From an uncultured Tissierellia bacterium (lineage in GTDB: Bacteria; Bacillota; Clostridia; Tissierellales; Peptoniphilaceae): a stretch of 14,000 bases of DNA. The stretch spans positions 1 to 14,000 of the forward strand of contig CABTZP010000025.1 of NCBI GenBank assembly GCA_902489375.1, written 5' to 3'. The stretch's first letter is position 1; each line of letters starts with the position of its first letter. Both the position numbers and the translations under genes were made by a program. Under the pieces are notes generated by a model. It saw only the letters and a list, made by a program, of their open reading frames with translations. It was not told the origin of the DNA and did no database searches. Of this stretch, positions 1-6,463 are shown piece by piece.

Positions 1-48
1 CAAACTGATTTCGAGTCAGCCCCGTTATGACCACTTCGATACTTCTCC
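1..48 (-). tRNA. tRNA-Ser (anticodon CGA), 5' part only, cut by window edge
   Basis: Read on the minus strand, the sequence begins GGAGAAG (a typical tRNA-Ser acceptor 5' strand), followed by TA at positions 8-9 and a D-arm containing AGTGGTCATAACGGGG. The anticodon arm has a GCTGA/TCAGT stem and a 7-base loop CTCGAAA. The anticodon CGA is at window positions 13 to 11, which reads UCG serine codons. The variable arm, T arm and acceptor 3' strand lie beyond the left edge, so the long class II variable arm expected for serine cannot be checked. The identity rests on the anticodon and the Ser-like 5' end. A promoter sits about 10 bases upstream of the 5' end. Confidence 0.85.
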
Positions 49-64
49 AAACCATTGGACCTTT

Positions 65-93
65 ATTTTATGACAAGATTGGCCAAAGAGCAA
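65..93 (-). promoter_or_regulatory. Probable promoter of the tRNA-Ser gene
   Basis: On the minus strand there is a TTGCTC -35-like box (88-93) and a TAAAAT -10 box (65-70), separated by 17 bases. Transcription would start near 58, about ten bases before the tRNA 5' end at 48. The -35 matches only its TTG core. The position directly upstream of a stable RNA gene supports the call. No clear hairpin terminator separates murI from this tRNA, so read-through from murI is also possible. Confidence 0.5.
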
Positions 94-128
94 GATCCCC
101 AGAAAAAGGGACGAAAAGAAGGCGAAAA

Positions 129-953
129 TTAATGGACCGCTTCAAAAAGCGAAAGCGCCCTGCCTTCTTCTTCGGGAAGAATCCTTTTTGCGAATCGCTG
201 AAAATGTTCTTTGGAGCCGGATGTATAAAGAAACCGACAGGGAAGGGGGCTTTTTTCCCTTTCGACGGGTGCTTTTCCTTTTAAGAGGGCATCCAGGCCT
301 TTAGCAATGCCCCGGGCCGGATTGACTAAGATCGTCTTTGGCCCAAGAGATGCTTGAACCTCTTTTCTAACCAGAGGATAATGGGTGCAGCCTAAAAGAA
401 CAACCGCCGGTTCCTTTCCCCTCCAGGAGGAGAGCTCTTCATCCACCAGCGCCTGCATCGCCTCTGCTGAAAGATCCGCCTTTTCAATAGCCGGAACCAG
501 ATTCGGACAGGCAAGCTCACTTACCCGAAGGCCGGGAACCTCTTCCAAAAGCCTTTTTTTATAGACATGAGAGCGAATGGCTCCCCGGGTGGCCATGATC
601 CCGACATCAACCCCGCCCCGGGAAAAAGCCGCCTTTTCCGCTAAGATCCCCTCCAGAGAAGCAGGGACCATGGGCATAACCGGAAAAGGATACTTTCCTT
701 CAAAATAAGAACCCAGGGTGGTGGAACTGGTATGGCAGGCCAGGACCAAAGCATCCAGCGGCTTTTTTTGAACAAAACCGATCACATCTTCTACCAGCCT
801 CGCCAAATCCTCCGTAGACCGATCACCATAGGGAGCATGGCCATTGTCCCCAAAATAGATATAGTTATTTTGGGGATAAGCCCCAATCAGCTCACTGAGG
901 ACGGTCAGTCCGCCAAAGCCGGAATCAATCACAGCAACCTGGAAATCCTTCAT
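129..953 (-). CDS. murI: Glutamate racemase (MurI), divergent active-site motif
   Basis: Interconverts L- and D-glutamate in the cytoplasm without a cofactor, supplying D-Glu for peptidoglycan. The 274-residue product has the usual family length. Visible motifs are the N-terminal AVIDSGFGGLTVLS with Asp10, PYGDRS at 41-46, the first catalytic cysteine in LACHTSS (Cys73), and the second in LLGCTHYPL (Cys189, with His191). The start at 953 is preceded by AGAGGA at good spacing. The frame is open upstream to 1022, but that extension runs through a leader hairpin and adds no family sequence, so I reject it. Two changes stand out: the near-invariant ACNTAS is ACHTSS here, and the usual D-x-x-R-x-PYG is GDNGHAPYG, so the Arg is replaced by His39. 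Both catalytic cysteines are kept. An active racemase is most likely, though altered kinetics or specificity are possible. It is transcribed away from the HAD gene. Confidence 0.9.
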   Translation of the reverse strand: MKDFQVAVIDSGFGGLTVLSELIGAYPQNNYIYFGDNGHAPYGDRSTEDLARLVEDVIGFVQKKPLDALVLACHTSSTTLGSYFEGKYPFPVMPMVPASLEGILAEKAAFSRGGVDVGIMATRGAIRSHVYKKRLLEEVPGLRVSELACPNLVPAIEKADLSAEAMQALVDEELSSWRGKEPAVVLLGCTHYPLVRKEVQASLGPKTILVNPARGIAKGLDALLKGKAPVEREKSPLPCRFLYTSGSKEHFQRFAKRILPEEEGRALSLFEAVH

Positions 954-987
954 CCTTATCCTCTTTCTAAAAGGTCTGTGACGGTCA

Positions 988-1015
988 GGGAAGGCCTTTT
1001 GCCGAAGGCCCTCCC
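988..1015 (-). promoter_or_regulatory. Leader stem-loop upstream of murI
   Basis: An 11-bp inverted repeat, GGGAGGGCCTT / AAGGCCTTCCC on the minus strand with one G-U pair, encloses a 6-base loop. It lies between the candidate murI promoter and the ribosome binding site. No T tract follows it, so it does not look like a terminator. If the promoter call is right it would form the very 5' end of the murI mRNA, where such hairpins often slow decay. The role is inferred; the inverted repeat is directly visible. Confidence 0.55.
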
Positions 1016-1024
1016 GGCTCATTC

Positions 1025-1054
1025 ATCACAAGTATTCACTTTACCACAAGTCAA
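1025..1054 (-). promoter_or_regulatory. Candidate murI promoter
   Basis: On the minus strand there is TTGACT (1049-1054) followed after 18 bases by TGTGAT (1025-1030), which matches the -10 consensus at four of six positions. An AATACT (1031-1036) is an alternative -10 with poorer spacing. Transcription would begin near 1018, directly in front of the leader hairpin, giving a leader of about 65 nucleotides. Confidence 0.4.
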
Positions 1055-1186
1055 AAGGACAAGGAAAAAATCTTCACCATTTTTCGGATTCCCTTATTAC
1101 GTCGCCTCGATCAAGGAGCTGGCTTTTCGCAACAAAATAAAAGACTTTTTGACAGCAAGAGAAGCTACCAGCAAGATCTGTCTATC

Positions 1187-1195
1187 TGATATACT
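1187..1195 (+). promoter_or_regulatory. Extended -10 promoter of the HAD-Asp23-htpG group
   Basis: TGATATACT is a TGn extended -10 element (TG at 1187-1188, -10 TATACT at 1190-1195). There is no good -35 at 17 bases, which extended -10 promoters do not need. The TTGACA at 1149-1154 is about 35 bases away, too far to pair with it. Transcription would start near 1202, downstream of an upstream TTG at 1198. This supports the TTG at 1225 as the start of the first gene. Confidence 0.55.
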
Positions 1196-1224
1196 AGTTG
1201 GAGCGAAAGAAAGGGAGGCGAGAA

Positions 1225-1935
1225 TTGAAACCGATCAAAACGTTTGTTTTTGACATGGATGGCACCTTGCTGGACTCCATGGGCGCCTGGCAAAGGGTGG
1301 ATTTTGAGATCATTCAGGACCTGGGCATTCCCTCCAATGAGGTGAATTTCAATAAAATCATAACCTACGGGCTAAGTCGGCTCCTGGAAGGCTTTCGCCA
1401 AGAATGGAACGTGGTGATCAGCGAAGAAGAATTTATCGACCGATCTTACAGCAAAATGAACAAATGGTATGAAAAAGAAGCCCGGATCCTGCCGGGCGTG
1501 GGAAACGCCCTCAAAGAAATTCGGGAAATGGGCTGTCCCATCATCGTCGCTACGGCAACCCCCCGGGAGATGGCAAAGATCGGCTTGAAATCCACCGGCC
1601 TTTGGGAAATGATCGATTTGCTCTATTCCACATCGGAAGATGGCCTTTCGAAAAACGAACCCGGATATTTTCAACGCTTAGAAGAAAAAAGCGCCTCTTC
1701 TTCCGAGGAAATGGTCCTTTTTGATGATGCTCTTTATTCCCTGGTCACCGCCCGCGCTTGCGGCTGGTATACCGTTGGAATCAGGGACCGGTCCTATCCT
1801 CAGGATTGGGAGAAAATCAAATGCCAGGCTGACGAAGCAATGGATGGGTTTTCCCATTTTTATCCTCGGAAATGGCTTAGCGAAAGAAGGAACCGGTTAA
1901 GGGCGGAAAATGCCATGGCCGGAACATTGAGATAA
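1225..1935 (+). CDS. HAD-superfamily hydrolase (probable phosphatase or phosphomutase-like)
   Basis: Cytoplasmic haloacid dehalogenase-fold enzyme of 236 residues, probably a Mg-dependent phosphatase of a small phosphorylated metabolite. Motif I is VFDMDGTLLDS, with nucleophile Asp10 and acid/base Asp12. Motif II is the Thr in VATATP (about 110-112), motif III is Lys143 in SKNEPGYF, and motif IV is the Asp pair in VLFDDALYS (167-168). An alpha-helical cap lies between motifs I and II, as in beta-phosphoglucomutase and Gph-like members. I choose the TTG start at 1225 because AGGGAGG lies seven bases upstream and it gives a normal N-terminus just before motif I. The substrate cannot be told from sequence. 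The gene stops 15 bases before the Asp23-family gene and is probably cotranscribed with it and htpG. The C-terminus has a basic tail (RKWLSERRNRLR). Confidence 0.85.
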   Translation: MKPIKTFVFDMDGTLLDSMGAWQRVDFEIIQDLGIPSNEVNFNKIITYGLSRLLEGFRQEWNVVISEEEFIDRSYSKMNKWYEKEARILPGVGNALKEIREMGCPIIVATATPREMAKIGLKSTGLWEMIDLLYSTSEDGLSKNEPGYFQRLEEKSASSSEEMVLFDDALYSLVTARACGWYTVGIRDRSYPQDWEKIKCQADEAMDGFSHFYPRKWLSERRNRLRAENAMAGTLR

Positions 1936-1950
1936 GAAAAGGAGACTCTC

Positions 1951-2268
1951 ATGGATAATTTTACGGGTGGCACGTGTCTAGTCGCCAACGAGGTCATTGA
2001 TAAAATGATCGCCTACGCGGCAACACAGGTTGAAGGCGTAGCGGAAGTTGTAGGATATGACCGCAGCTCCGGAAAACTTCGCCATCATTATGAAAAGACT
2101 CTGGCCAGCGAAGAAGAAAATGGCCATATCTGGATTGCCCTGATGATTGTCGTTGACCGCGACTATTCGGTGATCGACGTCGTAAAAGAAGTGCAAAAGT
2201 CGGTGAAGGAAGAAGTGGAATCCATGTTGGGTTTATGCTGTGAAAGCATCGACGTGGCGGTCCTTTAA
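1951..2268 (+). CDS. Asp23/Gls24 family protein
   Basis: A 105-residue protein with the Asp23/Gls24 core: an N-terminal segment VANEVIDKMIAYAATQVEGV followed by a Val-Gly stretch, a central beta segment IWIALMIVVDRDYSVIDVV, and a helix-strand end (VQKSVKEEVESMLG, then IDVAVL). Family members in Bacillota are small proteins linked to envelope or alkaline stress, often held near the membrane through AmaF-like partners; no membrane segment is visible here. AGGAGA lies upstream of the ATG at good spacing. It is 15 bases after the HAD gene and 42 bases before htpG, so a stress-related group with the chaperone is plausible. The central loop is acidic (ASEEENGH), and there is a Cys-Cys pair (GLCCES) near the C-terminus. 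Its specific role is unknown. Confidence 0.8.
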   Translation: MDNFTGGTCLVANEVIDKMIAYAATQVEGVAEVVGYDRSSGKLRHHYEKTLASEEENGHIWIALMIVVDRDYSVIDVVKEVQKSVKEEVESMLGLCCESIDVAVL

Positions 2269-2310
2269 CACCGTTAAATGAAGTTTGAACCGTAAAGAAG
2301 GTGTATAGCA

Positions 2311-4284
2311 ATGAATTCATTTAAAGCGGAGTCGAAGAAGCTTTTGGAGATGATGATCCATTCGATTTATACCGATAAGGACATTTTTCTTCGAGAGCTG
2401 ATTTCTAATGCTTCCGATGCCCTGGATAAAAGGCATATGAAAACGTTGGATGATCATCCAGCCCAGGCTGATCGGTCAAAATTAAAAATCGACCTGATCG
2501 CCGATCAAAAGGCGCGGACCTTAACCATCCGTGATAACGGCTGCGGGATGACAAAAGAAGAACTGGAAAAAAATTTAGGAACCATTGCCCACAGCGGGTC
2601 CCAGGAATTTAAAAAAGACCGGGAAAAAATTCAAAATGAGAAGACCCCTTCATCTGAATTCAGGAAAGATGCGGAAGAAGAAAAAATCGCGGAGATCATC
2701 GGCCAGTTCGGCGTTGGTTTTTATTCGGCCTTTATGGTAGCGGATCGGGTTGAAGTCCTAACCAAACCCATGACGGGAGATCAGGCCTACCGGTGGACAA
2801 GTGCAGGAGCAGAAGGCTATCAGATCGAGGAAGCCGAAAAAGAAGAGATTGGCACGGAAGTCATCCTCCATCTTCGCCCGGATGAAGAAGGAGAAGAAGT
2901 CGAAAAATATTCCGCCTACCTTGAGCCCTATACGCTGGAAAGCCTTGTTGAGCGCTATTCCAACTATATCCGTTACCCCATCCGGATGGAAATCGAGCAC
3001 AGCAAAAGAGTGGATCCTCCGGAAAATGCCAGCGAAGAGGAAAAAGAAGAATACGAGAAAAACCCAAAGGTTGAAAAGGTCCGGGAGTGGGAGACCTTAA
3101 ACTCCATGACGCCTATCTGGGAAGAGCCCAAGTCCAGCCTTTCGGATGAGGATTATATTCATTTTTATCAGCAGGAGCATCTGGGCTTTGAAGAGCCATT
3201 GGCTTGGATTCACCTTGTGGCGGACGGAACGCTTACCTACCGGGCCATCCTCTACCTTCCCTCGGCATTGCCATGGGATTTCTATACCCGGGAGTTTAAA
3301 AAGGGCCTGACCCTCTATTCCAGCGGGGTAAAGATCATGGACCATGCCGATCAGCTCCTTCCGGATTATTATTCATTCGTTCAGGGGGTCGTCTCTTCGG
3401 AAGATTTTGATCTTAATCTTTCCCGGGAAACCCTCCAGCAGAATCGGCAGATTCTCTCCATTGCCCGAAAAATTGAAAACAAGATCACCGATCAGTTGAT
3501 GGAGATGAAAAAAGAAGAGCCGGAAAAGTACAAAACGTTTTTCGAACTCTTTGGCCCAACGCTTAAAGCTGGAATTTACCAGTCTTTTGGAGCAAAGAGC
3601 GATCAGCTCGCCCCGCTGTTGATCTTTTCCACCTCCCGGTCCATGGACCAGAAACGGTCTTTGGATGAAATTACGGAGGGGATGAAAGAAGAGGAGAAAA
3701 TCTATTACGCGACCGGTAAGGACCTGGGACAGATTGACCGCTTGCCGATGATGGGGGCTTTAAAGGAAAAGGATATCGAAGTCTTGTATCTGACCGAGAC
3801 CCTGGATGAATTCACGATTAAGGCCATGCGGGAATACCAGGGCCATCCCTTCCAGTCGATTCAAAGTGAGGCGTTTTCCCTGCCGGGTCAGGAGAAGAAG
3901 GACCAGGAAGAGCCAGAAGAAAAGAGCAAAGCTCTTTTCGCGGCCATGAAAGAAATTTTGAATGGTGAAGTCGAAGAAGTAAAGGCTTCAAGCCGGCTTC
4001 AGGAAGACGCGGCGATTCTGGTCGCGAAGGGAGAAATTTCCATTGAAATGGAAAGGACCCTGGCCGATCAGCCGGGCATGGCGCCGGTGAAAGCGGAGAA
4101 GATTTTGGAGATGAACCCTGGCCATCCGCTGATGGAAAAGCTACTGGCTATGCAAGCGGAAAAAAAGCAGGAAGAGCTGGAAACCTACACCCGCCTGCTC
4201 TACGATCAGGCCCGACTGATTGCCGGCCTTGGGATTGAAGATCCGGTGGCCTTCTCTCGCGAGATTCAAAAGATGATGAAATAG
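2311..4284 (+). CDS. htpG: Molecular chaperone HtpG (Hsp90 family)
   Basis: Cytosolic ATP-dependent Hsp90 chaperone, 657 residues. The N-terminal GHKL ATPase domain shows FLRELISNASDA (Glu29 for hydrolysis, Asn33), DNGCGM (Asp75, adenine contact; the usual Ile is Cys here), GTIAHSGS at 90-97, and GQFGVGFYS from 131. The middle domain carries EDFDLNLSRETLQQN with the conserved Arg near 372. The C-terminal dimerisation domain ends with ILEMNPGHPLMEKL. The stretch 98-129, which is the ATP lid, is rich in Lys and Glu (KDREKIQNEKTPSSEFRKD) and looks about 14 residues longer than in E. coli HtpG. A second charged stretch (ASEEEKEEYEKNPKVEKV) lies at the N-to-middle junction region. The start ATG has AAGAAGG upstream. 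It is the last gene of its group and is followed by a hairpin terminator. Confidence 0.97.
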   Translation: MNSFKAESKKLLEMMIHSIYTDKDIFLRELISNASDALDKRHMKTLDDHPAQADRSKLKIDLIADQKARTLTIRDNGCGMTKEELEKNLGTIAHSGSQEFKKDREKIQNEKTPSSEFRKDAEEEKIAEIIGQFGVGFYSAFMVADRVEVLTKPMTGDQAYRWTSAGAEGYQIEEAEKEEIGTEVILHLRPDEEGEEVEKYSAYLEPYTLESLVERYSNYIRYPIRMEIEHSKRVDPPENASEEEKEEYEKNPKVEKVREWETLNSMTPIWEEPKSSLSDEDYIHFYQQEHLGFEEPLAWIHLVADGTLTYRAILYLPSALPWDFYTREFKKGLTLYSSGVKIMDHADQLLPDYYSFVQGVVSSEDFDLNLSRETLQQNRQILSIARKIENKITDQLMEMKKEEPEKYKTFFELFGPTLKAGIYQSFGAKSDQLAPLLIFSTSRSMDQKRSLDEITEGMKEEEKIYYATGKDLGQIDRLPMMGALKEKDIEVLYLTETLDEFTIKAMREYQGHPFQSIQSEAFSLPGQEKKDQEEPEEKSKALFAAMKEILNGEVEEVKASSRLQEDAAILVAKGEISIEMERTLADQPGMAPVKAEKILEMNPGHPLMEKLLAMQAEKKQEELETYTRLLYDQARLIAGLGIEDPVAFSREIQKMMK

Positions 4285-4333
4285 AGGAGAGCTAAGCTCC
4301 GGCAGATGCGCGGGGCACTCGAAAGGGATTTTA

Positions 4334-4376
4334 AAAGGAGCGTTGCCTTTGCCAGGGCTTCGCTCCTTTATTTTAA
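4334..4376. terminator. Bidirectional terminator between htpG and the DUF1858 gene
   Basis: Inverted repeat AAAGGAGCG (4334-4342) and CGCTCCTTT (4361-4369) with an 18-base loop, followed by TTTATTTTAAG on the plus strand. Read the other way the same stem is followed by TTTTAAAAT, so it can also end transcription of the convergent DUF1858 gene. It lies 50 bases past htpG and 38 bases past the DUF1858 stop. Confidence 0.75.
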
Positions 4377-4413
4377 GAAGGGACTTTTGAATAGCCCCGG
4401 GATTTTAAGGGGA

Positions 4414-4674
4414 TTAACAGTCATTTAACCGCTGAACCAGCATATCCGGATCAAAACCATGAACTAAAGCGGCCTCCTCCACCGTTTCCATCATCGCAGA
4501 AGGGCAGGCGATGCAGCCCATGCCGATCGTCATTAAATAACGAATGGCCCGAGGCTTTTTTTGGATCACCTCGGAAATCGACATATCGCCGGTAATGACA
4601 ACGCCTCCTTGTTCTTCAGCCTTTGGGGCCTCAGTAGAAGGGTCCTTTGAACCCGAATGACCAAGATTAAACAT
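4414..4674 (-). CDS. DUF1858 domain protein with CxxC motif
   Basis: An 86-residue cytoplasmic protein. From about residue 26 it matches the DUF1858 pattern: VVITGDMSISEVIQKKP, then YLMTIGMGCIACPSA with Cys54 and Cys57, then ETVEEAALVHGFDPDMLVQRLN. DUF1858 proteins are small helical proteins, related to ScdA/RIC N-terminal domains, common in anaerobes; the cysteines suggest metal binding or redox chemistry, but no function is established. Residues 1-25 are a Gly/Ser/Pro-rich extension (FNLGHSGSKDPSTEAP) not typical of the domain, and the last residue is a third cysteine. The start at 4674 has AAAGGAG seven bases upstream. The frame stays open to 4743, but that part has no better start. A GATAAT at 4712-4717 on the minus strand is a possible -10, without a clear -35. 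The gene stands alone. Confidence 0.8.
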   Translation of the reverse strand: MFNLGHSGSKDPSTEAPKAEEQGGVVITGDMSISEVIQKKPRAIRYLMTIGMGCIACPSAMMETVEEAALVHGFDPDMLVQRLNDC

Positions 4675-4794
4675 AAAAGAACTCCTTTCTTTCAGATGTT
4701 TTTTCTCGCAGATTATCCTATACCCCAAAAAAGAAGAAAACATTGATTTCGGTCAAATTTAAGTAGCCGGGGGTGAAGAGAGTCCGAAATCGGT

Positions 4795-4800
4795 TATAAT
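4795..4800 (+). promoter_or_regulatory. Candidate -10 box for the M18 aminopeptidase gene
   Basis: A perfect TATAAT lies at 4795-4800. The region 16-18 bases upstream (around 4772-4778, GGTGAAG) is only a weak -35 match, so the promoter may need help from a factor or be weak. The leader would be about 73 bases. It lies in the divergent gap between the DUF1858 gene and the aminopeptidase gene. Confidence 0.4.
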
Positions 4801-4879
4801 AATAAAAATGCCTTGAATAAAGAAGACGAAGAAAAACATAGACTTGGGAGCGAAGGCTCCAGAGAAGAAAGGATAGGAT

Positions 4880-6259
4880 ATGGAATATAAAAGAAAAAAA
4901 GTGGATCAGCTGATCACCGATCAGGAAAACGAAGAGATGGAGGCCTATAGCCGGGGCTATATTGATTTTCTCAACCGAGGAAAGACCGAAAGGCTGGCCT
5001 CGGCGGAAATGATTCGCCAGGCAAAGGACCAGGGATTTATCTCTCTGGAGGAGGCCCTGAAAAAAGGCGCCCAGCCCGGAGATAAGATCTATGCTGAAAA
5101 TCGGGGAAAGGGCGGCGCCCTGATCCTTCTGGGAAAAGATCTTTGCCAAGGAATGGACATCGTTGGGTCCCATATCGACAGTCCCCGGCTGGATATCAAG
5201 GCCCTCCCCCTTACGGAAGACGGCGGCATGGCCTATTTTAAAACCCATTATTATGGCGGGCTAAAAAAATACAACTGGACCAATATTCCCCTCGCTCTTC
5301 ACGGACTGGTTTTTCGAAAAGACGGGAAGCCGGTGGAAATCAATATTGGGGAAGACCCTTTAGATCCGGTTTTTTATATTAACGATCTCTTAATCCATTT
5401 ATCTAAGGAAAGACTGAAAAAGGAAGCGGACGAAGTCATTAAAGGAGAAGATTTGAAGGTTGTTGTGGGATCGACTTCCCGGGGCCAAGAAGAAAAGGAA
5501 GAAAATCCCGTCAAAAAGAACATCCTGGCTTTTCTTGAGGAAAAATATGGGTTGGACGAGGACGACTTCCAGGTTGCCGAGATTGAAGTCGTTCCGGCCG
5601 GGCCTGCTCGTGAAGTCGGTTTTGATCGATCGATGATCGCCGCCCATGGCCATGACGATCGAATCTGCTCCTATGCCAATCTTCGGGCAATGCTGGACGC
5701 GAAGCCAAAAGACCGAACAAAAGTCGCTCTTTTTGTGGATAAGGAAGAAATTGGCTCCGTGGGCAATACCGGGATGCACTCGAGCTTTTTCGCCAACCTG
5801 ATTGCGGAGCTGATCGAGTCCATGAAAGGATCGTATTCCGAGCTCTTCCTCCGCCGGGCCTTTGCTCACTCCCGGGTCCTTTCTGCAGATGTTACCGCCA
5901 GCTTTGATCCCGTCTTTTCCGAAGTCTTTGACAAGGAAAACGCCTGCCAGATCGGCTGTGGGGTGGCCCTGGTAAAATATAGCGGATCCGGCGGAAAAGG
6001 CGGGTCCAACGATGCCAACGCGGAATTTCTCAATGAAGTTCGGCAGATTTTTGATAACCATGGCGTCATCTGGCAGACTGGAGAACTCGGGGGCGTCGAT
6101 GCTGGCGGCGGCGGCACCATTGCCTACATCCTTGCGAACCTCGGGGCGGAAGTCGTGGACTGCGGAACGGGGATGCTTTCCATGCACGCCCCGATTGAGC
6201 TGGCCGCTAAAGTGGACGCCTACGAAACCTATCGGGCTTACCGGGCATTTTTCGACTAA
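4880..6259 (+). CDS. M18 family zinc aminopeptidase
   Basis: Cytosolic dinuclear-zinc aminopeptidase of 459 residues, related to yeast aminopeptidase I and aspartyl aminopeptidase; it removes N-terminal residues from peptides. Metal and catalytic motifs appear in family order: VGSHIDSPRLD (His98, Asp100), AHGHDDRICSYANL (bridging Asp near 259-260), FVDKEEIGSVGNTGMHS (Glu289 base and Glu290 ligand), SADVTASFDP (Asp ligand) and GTGMLSMHAPIEL (His ligand). KYSGSGGKGGSNDANAEF and GELGGVDAGGGGTIAYI are also characteristic. The full length and all motifs indicate an active enzyme. An Arg-Gly-Gln-Glu-rich segment near 200-212 is probably a surface loop. GAAAGGAT lies just before the ATG. It is a single gene: the DUF1858 gene diverges from it, and veg has its own promoter 25 bases downstream. 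Residue preference cannot be read from sequence. Confidence 0.95.
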   Translation: MEYKRKKVDQLITDQENEEMEAYSRGYIDFLNRGKTERLASAEMIRQAKDQGFISLEEALKKGAQPGDKIYAENRGKGGALILLGKDLCQGMDIVGSHIDSPRLDIKALPLTEDGGMAYFKTHYYGGLKKYNWTNIPLALHGLVFRKDGKPVEINIGEDPLDPVFYINDLLIHLSKERLKKEADEVIKGEDLKVVVGSTSRGQEEKEENPVKKNILAFLEEKYGLDEDDFQVAEIEVVPAGPAREVGFDRSMIAAHGHDDRICSYANLRAMLDAKPKDRTKVALFVDKEEIGSVGNTGMHSSFFANLIAELIESMKGSYSELFLRRAFAHSRVLSADVTASFDPVFSEVFDKENACQIGCGVALVKYSGSGGKGGSNDANAEFLNEVRQIFDNHGVIWQTGELGGVDAGGGGTIAYILANLGAEVVDCGTGMLSMHAPIELAAKVDAYETYRAYRAFFD

Positions 6260-6273
6260 AAGCGATAAGCTCG

Positions 6274-6283
6274 CCCCCCCCCC
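6274..6283 (+). repeat. C10 homopolymer directly upstream of the veg -35 box
   Basis: Ten consecutive C lie between the aminopeptidase stop (6259) and the -35 TTGCCA of the veg promoter, touching the latter. It is the only long G/C homopolymer in the window. Runs of this length are prone to slipped-strand changes and also to sequencing error. Confidence 0.9.
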
Positions 6284-6313
6284 TTGCCAGAAATCGGCAA
6301 AGTATGGTACAAT
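6284..6313 (+). promoter_or_regulatory. Strong promoter of veg
   Basis: TTGCCA (-35, 6284-6289), an 18-base spacer, and TACAAT (-10, 6308-6313) preceded by TG at 6305-6306 as an extended -10. This combination predicts a strong housekeeping-sigma promoter, in line with the well-known strength of the B. subtilis veg promoter. Transcription would start near 6320, leaving a leader of about 95 to 145 bases depending on the veg start. Confidence 0.75.
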
Positions 6314-6463
6314 GAAAACACAGAGTTTATCCTATTTCCTCAAACTCTTCTTCTGTTTTCTTTTCGTCGAGAGGAAAAAAACGCCAGGGGCGGAGCTGAG
6401 GCTGTCTTTTGAGAGATGATTATCTCAAGAGATCCTAAGCCGATTAGAAAGACGGGTGAGCCA

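Noticed and set aside
27..284. Open frame on the plus strand over the tRNA and the 3' end of murI
   Set aside because: It is antisense to a tRNA and to murI, has no ribosome binding site and no recognisable domain.
954..1022. N-terminal extension of MurI by 23 residues
   Set aside because: The extension runs through the leader hairpin, lacks family similarity, and the internal ATG at 953 has a good ribosome binding site.
1149..1154. Perfect TTGACA as a -35 box for the HAD gene
   Set aside because: It lies about 35 bases from the TATACT -10, twice the required spacing, and no -10 sits 16-18 bases downstream of it. The extended -10 explains the promoter without it.
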